64,000 bases of DNA from Amphibalanus amphitrite. Lineage: Eukaryota; Arthropoda; Thecostraca; Balanomorpha; Balanidae. Under the pieces are notes generated by a model. It was given only the letters and a program-made list of their open reading frames with translations, searched no databases and was not told the DNA's origin. The stretch spans positions 682,001 to 746,000 of the forward strand of contig NW_024881538.1 of assembly GCF_019059575.1 (NCBI RefSeq). The letters run 5' to 3'. The position numbers were made by a program, and so were the translations under genes. This document shows, piece by piece, positions 1 through 11,000 of the stretch. Each line of letters begins with the position of its first letter. Position 1 is the first letter of the stretch.

Positions 1-1998
1 GCCGCTCTCGTCGCCGATATTTCGGACTTAGTTGATACTGATATCATCAGTTTTCGGAACGTTGTTTGGCTCAGCAAAGCTCTGAGAGATTTAGGCCTCT
101 TCACAGAAGATTAGTGCTGAATATGCTGTTTGTATGCTTCCTGCTTATGTGCTCTAATGGCTCATCAATGTTTCTCTTTTCATTCATCTTTGTTCGCTTT
201 CATTAAATCACCGGGTAGGAATATGTCGTAATTGCGTTCTCGCAACAAGTTTTGTCCTCTGTTTCTCTTCTTAGGGTGACGACGGTCGTGCTTCAATTTC
301 CTAAAAGTGGCTGGCTATTCACGCGGCGTAGCCTGCGCACTCAAAGCAGCTCATTTGTAAGTGTCGCACTAACTCAAAACAGCTCCCCCGCTAGCCTGCC
401 GTCTCTGCCCCAAGCTGTCGTAGGGTCACCCTGTGTAAGACGCCTGCGCGTTCCTGGGGATTTTGAAATTCGCCAGACTCGGTGGCGAATGATCACATGC
501 AGAGGCGGAGGATGTTTTATGGGAGGCTCGACCGGCGTCGGTGCGGCTCTCCCCCGCTCACATGACAAGCTGAATGTGTTTCGCTGAAGATGCATGGCCT
601 TTGTCGTGTATGAAATGGATGGGATAATTCACCTCACGGCGCTGAATAAAGGTGTCTCCGCACCAAACAGTGCGGTTTGCGTTTTCTCAGGGATGAGAAC
701 GGCAGCGCGACTTGCAGTGTGCTTTCAGTCTCCTCGGCATGACGTCATTTTCCAGTGACGTCAGCTGGCGTCCGTCTGTGCTCTGGCTCATTATTATAGA
801 TGCCGCGCTAATGACTCACTCACACTCATACAACCGCCGCTAATAATATCTCGGTGGTGGAAGAACTCCTGCCTTTTGGCGCTTCCCGGGTCATTATTTC
901 GCGCTTCTGCCGTGGCTCGCACTTCTCTGGCGTGCCGGCGCCGGCCTCTGCGACTTTGGAGTACCGTGAATGCGCTGTTTTAGCACCGAGAGGCAACTTT
1001 TCTTGTCGAGAAGTTTGGGTGATTATAAAGTTGGGAGCGGATGCGACTGGAGCAGACCGTTGTCCGCCGTCAGCTCGGAGAGGAGCACGTCCGGGGCGTG
1101 CATCTCCTCCTCTTCCTCCTTCGTTTCCTCATTCTAGGACGGTCGACTGCGCAAACAAGACTGACCCGCTGGACGGACCGCTCTCCGCCGGTGCCGGCTT
1201 TGTTCGAAATATTTCACCGTGCGATCGTATTGTGAGACATTTCCTTGGCTGCTTTCCGGGAACAGTCTAAACATCGCATGCATGTCGTGTTTGTCATCGC
1301 CGCTTTTTGTTTGTGTGAGCCTCCAAAGGACCAAAGCAACCACGAGCCGCCAAACAACACACCTTCGGCCAATTTTCATGCCGAGAATGAAGCGTAGCCG
1401 TTAGCTGTGCACTGTACAGTCTCATCACTGTCTGTTGTTCTCTCGGTTATATCGAAATGAGGCGCCGCGACTCTGTCGTTCTGACACGGTATTGATGTGT
1501 CAGTGTGCCTAGGTGGTGGAAGGTACTGCAAACTGTCGGCAGTGAAAGCTCATGAATGGCCGACATGGGTCCCGGTAAAATAGCACCTTGCTCGACTGCT
1601 CAACTCAGGATAGTCCACTGCTTGCAAGGAGTGTTTGGTGTATAGGTGACGCTGAAATATAACCCTGAATCGCCTTGCATACATGATTTGATTCACACCG
1701 CTAGGTAATTTGTACGAGCGTGTTCACCGAATGCCAGCGCCGCCTTTCGCTGCCGCTGTCAGATAGTGTGACATTGGTCAGATAGTGTGACATTGGTCAG
1801 ATAGTGTCATATTGAGCACGTGCTTACGTAAGAACAGCATTGTCTGCTGCCGCTGTCACATTGTGTCACGGCTGACCACTGGTGGTCGCGTGCTACTGTA
1901 AGTGACAGCCAGCGCGGCAGGTGGCTGCGATGCGACGTCATACGTCTGTTTGATGACGTGGAGTGATTTCATGACGTGGCGTTTTTATTTTGTTTCAG
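1..1998. other. Non-coding upstream or intronic sequence
   Basis: I see no convincing exon here. The first exon found (1999) starts in phase and needs an upstream partner, so at least the right part of this stretch is intron. A short tandem repeat of about 20 bp occurs three times at 1758-1815 (core tcagatagtgtgacattgg). The apparent small reading frames have no recognisable domain and no sensible splice junctions. The missing signal peptide and the start of the N-terminal domain of the gene at 1999 could be here unrecognised, but more likely lie left of the window. Confidence 0.5.
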
Positions 1999-2066
1999 CC
2001 AGCAGAGCTGCTACATCTGCGTAGTGATGTTTGAACGTCACACCAACATCATCGAGTTCAAGCAAT
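1999..2066 (+). CDS. Exon a: DUF7044-like CYICVV segment
   Basis: The acceptor is tgtttcag ending at 1998 and the donor is gtgagt at 2067. One base completes a codon from an upstream exon; 22 codons follow, then one base (t) is left. The peptide contains SCYICVVMFERHTNIIEFKQ, which matches the cysteine-flanked hydrophobic strand closing the N-terminal domain of this family. The left-over t joins the next exon to give Ser before RYCSPHPSLRQVC. The upstream partner exon was not found. Confidence 0.75.
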
Positions 2067-5000
2067 GTGAGTACGAGGCCAGCTGGAAACTCTGCGATGT
2101 TTGGAAATGCCAGTAAACTGTAACTAGGGTCAATCAGTGTTACAGCGCGGTTTACGACGTGTTCTTGAGTGAGCAGCACTTACATACATATCCTCAGTGC
2201 GACCCAACCAGTTGTCTTCACCATATCAGATAATAGTTTGAGCCTGAATTTACGACCGTTTTGTAGCAGACAGTGGACGTGAAACAACTAGAGCGGCTCA
2301 GGCAGCAGTGACTGCTATTTGATTGAGCGCAAGCGCTTGGAGCAGACTGTTTTGAAGCGTTGTCGCAAAGCGGATTGAAGTGAGCACAAAGTGGCGCAGC
2401 GCTTTAGATGTCGCCCAGTAACAAAACAAACCTGCCACCGAAAAACATAGCGTCTATGTATACCGTTTGATCTCTGATACCACCTGCGGCGAGCCATTGA
2501 AGTCTTCTGTTATACCGTGAAACTAAAGGTTAAGACAATTCTGGTAAAATATCAACCCTACGCGATTCCTCGCTGTATACTTTTGACAAATTGTCAGGGA
2601 ACTCAGATTTGTTTTTCAATAGAAAAACACAATTCTAAAGAATAGTGTTTTAACTATTGACAACAAACCTTCGGTTAATAATCGCCTATTGCCATTGCCG
2701 TGTGTTGAGGTGTTTCATCGCTGTTACGCTTTTTGTCTTGAATTCGCTTTGCCTCTTGAGCAAAGGGTTCGCTGCCTCCTTTGATCTGATATAATTTGCT
2801 GTTTTTTTTCTTAACGGAGTTTGTCTCTCCACCGTTTGTTACACCTTCTGACAACTTTGCTCACCCTCCCACTGTATAAGAATTTGCCGTCCCTCTGAGA
2901 AGCAGAATTTGTTTCTCTCGCTTGTTGCCTGCTGCACCTTCTGACCGTTATTTTGTGCACCCTTTCAGCGCGGTACTGCAGCCCGCACCCGTCGCTACGC
3001 CAGGTGTGTCGCTCCATCGGTGCCGACGCGCCGCTCAACACCATGATCCGCGTGCGTCCGACGCCCGTGCCGTGCCCGTTCCGCGGCCGGTTCACGTTCA
3101 ACTACCGGCGCTCGGACCGCGTGTGCGCCGACCCCGTGTCGCGCGCCTGGTCGTGCGCCGATCCGTGGAGTCTGGTGCTGCAGCATCAGGCCTGCCCGGA
3201 CGTGGCCGGCGCCGAGCGACTCTCAGAGACCCTCACCTGCCTCGCCACCTGGCGCAACCACGACACTCACTTCATGTTCGGCAAGCTCAACAGCGTCAAA
3301 ACCAAGACGGACGCGGACAGGTGGGTGCATTGTGAGAAGGGATGATGCTTTTAGTGGGGTGGCTGACGGTTGGTGCTCTGGTTATGTTTTCATGACATAA
3401 GTTTCCGGTCGAAATTCACACATTTTTTTGCGAATTGTACAACAAATTGCAATTTCAGAGAAAACAGCGCCCTGTAAAACAGCGCCCCTGTACATTTCCG
3501 GTCGGTGTTTTTGTTCACGCTGCTAGCTTCTATTGGGCGTTTCATATTTGTTTTATGTCGATTCAATCTCCCCTCTCTCCCACCACCTGTCTATCGTCCG
3601 TTGCCCTCACCCCATCAGAGCCCGCCCGTCAGTCCGTCAGTTCCCCTCTCATCCTCTCTGTCCGAGCCCCCGGGCACAGCCGTGTGAGTGGTCCAGGTGT
3701 GCTGAATGTGGCGCTCTGCCTACCGATGATACGAAACGTGCCGCACTGCGGCCACCACGGATCGCTCACCCGTGAGCTACTCTTTGAACCGGGCCTTCAA
3801 AGTGGGCCTGCTCGTCCACTAGTAGCCAGGGATATGTCTGGAAATACGGCTGAGTGGTTTCAGGCCGGCACTGGCATAACTTCATAGCTAGGCCCATAGT
3901 GGATCATTGCTTAACATAATGAACCACTATTATAACTACTCGTTAATTTAATTGCTTGATGTAGCTCATGCGTAGCTATGCTAGGAATGTGAAATGCTGT
4001 AATTTTCAACAAAGCTGTCACGCCTTTTGTCTGCTTTTGACTGGCCGCGCGAACCGTTTAGAATGATGTTATTTTCCTGGAGGAGCGACGCCGGAACGAC
4101 AATGTTTTCGACGAACACAAGCGGTCTGCGGAAAGCAATTTTGCCGTGCAGCTCCTTTGAAGTTTGCGCGGCGCACGTGCGTGTACGGCGGCAGCTGGTG
4201 ACGGGGTGCTCTGTGCCGGCCGGCAGGTACCGGTGTTTCATCTACCAGCCGTTCGACCTGGGCGGCGGCCAGCAGGGCTTCCACGTGGTCCAGTCCGGCG
4301 ACTCGACCTGCCAGGGACTGCAGTCGGTCCACGTGGGGCACAAGGTCATGAACCTTACCAATGGTGAGTTCATCTGCTGTGGGGCACAAGGTTGTGAATC
4401 TTACCACGGTGAGTGGGTCTGCCATGGAACACAAAATCATGAATCTTGCCAATGGCAAATGGCTCCTCTGTTGAACAGTTCAGCCATGAGTCCTTCTACC
4501 CGTTAATATTTCTGCCGTCGGTCATGAAATCCAGTAAACTAGACAATGGTGTACGACAGAAACTTCGTCTACAGCCTGTAATATGTACTCTGTATGAACC
4601 TAACTAGCGATAAGTCAATCATGAGTTTCAAATTAAGATTATGAATCACACTAATTGTGGGTGAATGTTCGCCGCAAAACCTACCCATGGTAAGTGCCAA
4701 TATCGCGCTTAAGGCTATAAAATGAACTCACCCACGTTTGTGGCGGAGATGACTAATGTTTGCACACACTCCGCCGTGAATCCGAGGCTGGCCCGAGAAG
4801 GACCGATAAGATCTCTCACCGCGAGAGAGTGAGATCATCCTGGCGCCACGCCGTGTCACGAGAGTGTATGGCTCAGTGTCCTTCAACGGAACAGCACACG
4901 ACATCTCGGCTGTTTTCATTAAGAAATGATATGATGAGTTACCATTCATCACGAATGTATTCGAGTGTGTCACGAGCTTTTCGGGCATATCCAAATCGTG

Positions 5001-8000
5001 GTTTATGCTTGCGGTATTATACGTATTCTATGGTTTAAAATCCATAAAACAGCATTATTCGCACTAGCCTTTAGATATGGAGTGATGATCTAGCGTATTA
5101 CTTAACTATAGCTATTTTCTTCTCACAAACTACGGTTAGCTGTTGAGCAAAGACAAGAAAATCACAGAAAGATGTCATTACTTCGTTCAATTGAGTATGG
5201 ATTTCGTGTACTAGAGGCCTAATATCGAGATAACCACAATAATTCGCGGTAAATAAAGTTTCAAATAAAGCTCACTCTGAGCAAATGAATCATGGAGCAC
5301 CTCTGGAGTCTGGGTGTTCCACCACCGCGCCGCCAGGTGGCAGCACAATACAATGTCTGCAGTTATGCTGTGCCGCAAAGCACTTTGCTTATAATCTCGC
5401 TCATAGATGGCAGCAGTAGTAATCACTGGGAGCTAGGCTGTACCGCAATGTTTCCCGTTACCGCGCGGGGTTCATGCTATCGTGTAGTGAGGCGAAGCTA
5501 TTCGCGGATCAAATATTTTATTTTAGAAATGTGAGTGTATCTGCATGTTTCTGTCCGCTATGACTCAGCGCACACTGTACAATGTTGACTGTATGTGTGA
5601 GATCAATTCCTGATTGTGTATGTACGCAGTGACGCGCTGACACCTCCGCCGCGCCGGCCTGGTTTCAGAGCGGCGCCGGCTAGCCAAGTGTCGCCTGCCA
5701 GAGTGGCTGACGGCGCACCACGAGTGGCACAGGATGGACTCGAGACTGCGGTTCCACATCTTCCACAAGAATCACTCGATCAAAGTCAGCCACGAGCAGG
5801 GGTGAGTACGGCGCTCAGGGCACCCTCGGGAGCACCGCCGGAGCACAGTCTCGCGGCCCGTCAGTCCGACAGAGCTGTCGCTGTTCGTGCCGGCCAGTAC
5901 TAGGCAGGTTAACCCGCGCACCGACGGGGGTCTGCGCCAACTTCGCACCGACGGGGGGGGGGCGGATGACCGCCCCCCCCCCTGAGATCTCGAGAACGAA
6001 GCAAGCTAGCGACAAGCGGTAAACGGCATCGGATACGCACGGACAAGGTCTACAATTTTTACTAAGGTCATTTTCAGGTCAGGTCAAAGATGACGTCACA
6101 GGGGTCGAAAAAGTCAAAATGGCGGCGCTAGATATGGAGAGTTTTTCTCGAATAACTTTTGAATTAGTCAAGATAGGAACAAACTAAGAGCATCATCGTG
6201 ATCCTCTCGTCAATCCGCATCGAATGATATATATGTTGACCTCGAAAGGTCAAGGTCAAAGGTTGACCTCAGGTCACGTGACCTCGAGGTCATCATGTAT
6301 ATCATTCGATGCGTCTTGACGAGCTGAACACAATGAGACCATCCGCGCGGCTGTATCTTGCTCCTGTACGGAGTTATTGGCAAAAAACCGCTGGTGACCT
6401 TTGATGACGTCACATGACCTTACAGCTGCCCAACAGCAAAACAGACCTCAAGGTAGTGAAGGTTGATCGGATATGAAGTCATGTATGGTATATGGGGCCA
6501 TTCCGACCCGTTTTAGTGGTAAAAACAGGGAGTTGATTTTTCCCCCATTGACTTATAATGGGGAGGTCGCGAAATTGACCTGACCTTAGGTCACCGATAT
6601 CAAAACTCCGAGATATACAAATTGTAGCTACTAATGACCTTATAACATCCTGCGAATTTCAAAGGCCTCCGACTTCTACTGTAGCTCTGGCACGGTGACA
6701 AAGTTGCAAAAAAGTGACTTGAGGTTGGGTCATTCAAAGTGACCTGGTGACCTGACCTTAATAGGTAGGAGGTTCAAACTTGCACACCATGTGTAAAATT
6801 GATGAGGTAATAGTCATACCAAATTTCGCGGCGCTACGCGCCGCGGTTTTCCCGTTATTCGCGAAAAACCTCAGGGGGGGGCGGATATCCGCCCCCCCCC
6901 CGTCAGTGCGCGGGTTAATCTTGTAGGTCTTGGTAAAGCAAGCTGACTGAGAAGTCCTCTTGAACTCGAGGGTGAGTTGTAACTTGTAACCTCTGAGTTT
7001 CTGATCCTTCTGTAGAGTCCCTACTTACACTTTCTGGTTTCAATACGTGTCCTTCTCCTTTGTGTTATCTCTCTTATTCTCTCCTGCTGATTCGCTCTGA
7101 CCCAGGGGCCTCCGCTCGTCCAGCCTCCAGTTTTCCTCCCCTCCGGCTGGTCAGACCAGCGGCCGAAATACCGACAGCGATTGGCTGTTCCCCGTAATAT
7201 ATCCCCATCGACGGTCCACGGCCCTCCACAGACTAATGACGACATCAGCTGCAGGCCTGCGCCGCTATTGTCGCAGATCGGCACTCGCCCCTCCTCACTC
7301 CTTGCTCCTCACTCCTCACTCCTCGCTCCTCACTCCTCGCTCCTCACTCCACTCCTCCTCCTCACTCCTCTTCCTCCTCCGTCTAGAGGAACAGCGAGGG
7401 AGGGAAGGGAGTGTTGACTTGAACCGGTGATGGGCCGGCGCTATCTGTAAATTGGGCGCCATTCAGCGCCACCGTTGCGCGGCAGAGGCGATTGTGTTCG
7501 CGCCGTGCGCGCCAGTTTGACCGACATTTGGCGAAATGGTGGCGCTAAAAAGATGGGTGCCTCAGCCGTTGTGTTCTAGCTTTTACAGTTGGTGTCACTT
7601 GTAAGCTTATGTGTCATTGTGTACACAGTTATTGTCTTGTCTGGTCTCGTATTCTGAAAAGGAAGCGATAGACTGATAACAATTAATGCGGACTGTTTTT
7701 GGGATTACTTAGACGGCGAGCAAGTCTGACTAATGTGGAGTGCTGACTAATAGAACACACGCCGGATCTGGCGTCAAAATGTCCACCTGACCCTGTTCGC
7801 TCTCCATTGCTCCGCTAACATTCGATCATGTGCAGCCTCCATTGGTCCTGGCTGTGACGCAGCTCTCTGGAATGCGCTCGCTCTGTGGCGCGTGGGCCGT
7901 ACTGACGCGGGGTATCTGATGTTTCCAGGCCGGGTCAGGAGCGTCAGGACGACGAGTCGACCAAGCTGATCTGCAGTCAGATCACGGAGCTGAGCGAGAA

Positions 8001-11000
8001 CAGCGCGCAGGTGGTGTTCCACCACAGTCGAGGATGGTAGGTGCCGCCGCGTGGACGGGGGGGGGGGGGTAACTCTTCCCCGCCACTACCATGGGCATGG
8101 AACCGGGCAGTGGCTGTGACTATTCGACTATTAAAACTCTGCATTCGGTCAATAGTTTAAATTAAACACTATTCGTTAGAATGACCCATCCGCTGGGACT
8201 GCAGTAGCCCACCCAGTGAGCCCGCAGTAACTCACTCGTTGGGACTGTAGTAACCCATCTAGTAGGACAGCGGTAACCCACCCAGTGAGACCGCGATAAC
8301 TCACTCGGTGGGACTGCAGTAACCCATCCAGTGGGACCGCAGTAACCCACCCGATGGAACTGCAGTAACTCACCCAGTGAGACTGCAGTAACCCACCCGG
8401 GACTGCAGTAACCCAGCCGGTGGAACTGCAGTAGCTCACCCGATGGGACTGCAGTAACCCAGCCGCTGCCTGCTACGGGCGGGTGGGCCAGCCCGGCTTA
8501 GTACAGCTGACTCACATTAACTTCAATCCACATGCGCCAACAATGGGCCCTTTGAAGCCTAATTTATCATGCCGACGGATAATACACATTTCAACTCGGC
8601 TTTGACATTGACGAATATGACACGTTCACTAAGCCACTTAGTGAGAAAGGCTGGGCACGTTGGACACTTAAGCTATCTTTGCGAGGCATATTAACTATGC
8701 GTTTATGAAAGTCGGTGCTGTTCAATGGAATTGATTTACCTCGAATATGATACTAAGTGCACAGACATCGGGATATCAGGCTAACCCGTTCCTCTGTGCC
8801 CCTATCACCCTAATCCCGACATCAGCCGCAGAGGTTTCCGCCTCGGACGTGTCTCATGAATTTCGTCCGCTGGTCCACTGATACCAGCACGTGCCGGCGG
8901 CGGACCAAAAGATTTCCGGGTGAATCCGGAAAACTCTGCCGGCCGCGTCTGGGCTATCTCCCTCCAGAGCGCGCTAAGGCAAAGATAAAATGATAATCCG
9001 GCCGTTTTGGCGCTCAGTGTGGCCACTATCTCCCCTCGTCACTGTTCCCGGTTCCCGGTCCCCTCGTCTGGCGGCGATTGCTCCGTTCCGCCGCGCCGCC
9101 TTTCTGCCTATCTGTAGCCCAAGGTCGGTCGTTCTGTCCGTACTGCCGTCGTTACGGACGCGTCTCGTCTCTGTATCTGGTCCATCGGCGTCGGAAGAAT
9201 CGGCGCGTCCGCCCTCGCCCTATATCACTGCGCGCGGGGGATGATCACTGCCATGAGATGTTCCTCGGTAAGGCGGATGCTCTGCGCAGTTAGCACAGGC
9301 CAGACAGGTTATCAGGCATACATGCCGGATCTCGAACTTTGGAATGAACAATAGGTGCTCGGTATTTGTCTAATATCTGCGAGTTTCACAATGGTCGAGC
9401 TCCCAGCTCTGTGAATAAACATTCTTTTCAGTTTAGAACCCACGCGTTCCGCGGAAGATGTTGAGTTTCAAACTTCAAATGAACTTTGTTGTGCAACTCT
9501 CGCAATTAAAGTTCATGGCCGGTTTCAACTATGGTCTGGCTCGTGTTTACCCTGTGCCTTCCTCGTGCCTTAATTACTGAACCTGTCCGAGTCATACGGT
9601 CCGCTACCTCGCTAAGCCGCCTTCCAAGCATTTTGATTCGCTGTTCTAATAAGCGTACCATTTTCCTCGGCTTGCGAAGCCACTATCCACGTATCTCGCT
9701 CCTTTGTCTCCTGTTGTTCGGTTCCCCGTTATCCGTCTTTCTCGGTTCGCTGTCCCGTTATCAGTCTGTCTCGTTTTGCTGTCTGGTTATCCGTGTGTCT
9801 CGGTTCGCTTCCGCATTATCCGTCTGTCTCTGTTCGATACCACGTTATCCACGTGTCTCGGTTCGCTGCCCCGTTATCACGTGCCTCTGTTCGCTGCTCC
9901 GTTATCCGTCTGTCTCGGTTCGCTGTCCCCTTATCCATCTGTCTGTTTGCTTACCCGTTATCCGTCTGGCTCGCTTCGCTGCGCGGTTCGCTGTCCCGTT
10001 ATACCTCTGTCTCGGTTCGCTGCCCGTTATCCGTCTGGCTGTTTGCTTCACCCGTTATCCGTCTGGATCGGTTCGCTTCCCGGTTCGCTGTCCCGTTATC
10101 CCTCTGGCTCGGTTCGCTGCCCCGCTATCTGTCTGTCCCGGTTCGCTGTCCGGTTAGCCGGCTCGCGCCGATACGGACAGGCCATTACCGAAATGGCGGC
10201 CGCCGGCTCGCGCCGCCGACAGATCTCGGCCGTAATGCCGAAATCGATGCGCCGAGTATGACATGCCGGGTGCCGAGACGGAGTCGGAGGTGCGGGCGGG
10301 TGTCGCTGGTGTGTCTTCCAGTAATGAGTGTGGCCTGCTGCTGCCTGTGAGGAAGGCTTGGTGGGCCTCTGTGCGGTGGCGTTGTCCGATAGGTGGATGT
10401 GGATAGAACTAAGGTAGGCGCTGTCTTTGGTTCGTCAAAATGTGTTGAATATAGTCGAGGGTGTGCTATATTTGAGAGCAGTGCTGATCCTCCTTGTGCT
10501 GCATATTGTGTGTCAGCGGCAGTGGAATCTCCGAAATATGCTGCGAAGGCGTAGCTCTTTGTGTCTAAGCAATGACTCTGTGTCAGAAGGAGGGTAAAGG
10601 TCAGTCTTACGTTCTCAATCTCAGAAACTGTGGGCTTTGGAAGTAGTGGGAGGTGATACCAAACAGTCTTCTTTGCGAACTGGGCGTTACCCTTTAGAAT
10701 CCAGACTTGTAAACGACTCAAATTTTTTTTTGAGTCGATTCTTTGTTTGAGTCTGGAAATTTGAATCGATTCATCAAACGACTCATGATGTTAAATTTAA
10801 TTGATTCGAATCAACTCATGACTCATCAAGTTCCTCGATAAAATGATTCGAATCAACTCATGACTCGAGCAACTAGCCAACGGAATGATTCGAATCAACT
10901 CATGACTCACATTTTGATGAATCGATTCAAATCAACTCATGACTCACGCGACATTTTTATTGAACTTATTTCATTCAACCCATGACTCACTATAGGCATT

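Noticed and set aside
854-1379. Open frames of 138 and 81 codons near the left end
   Set aside because: No domain, overlapping on both strands, no splice signals in agreement with the exon at 1999.
5633-5668. Upstream acceptor tacgcag for exon d
   Set aside because: It would introduce an in-frame TGA with the phase left by exon c.
8162-8465. CRISPR-like array of 24-bp units
   Set aside because: Units are contiguous without unique spacers and the genome is eukaryotic.
9531-10350. Open frames of 185-208 codons rich in Arg-Phe-Ala and Ser-Val-Cys
   Set aside because: They exist in all three plus-strand phases over a minisatellite, with no domain; an artefact of the repeat.
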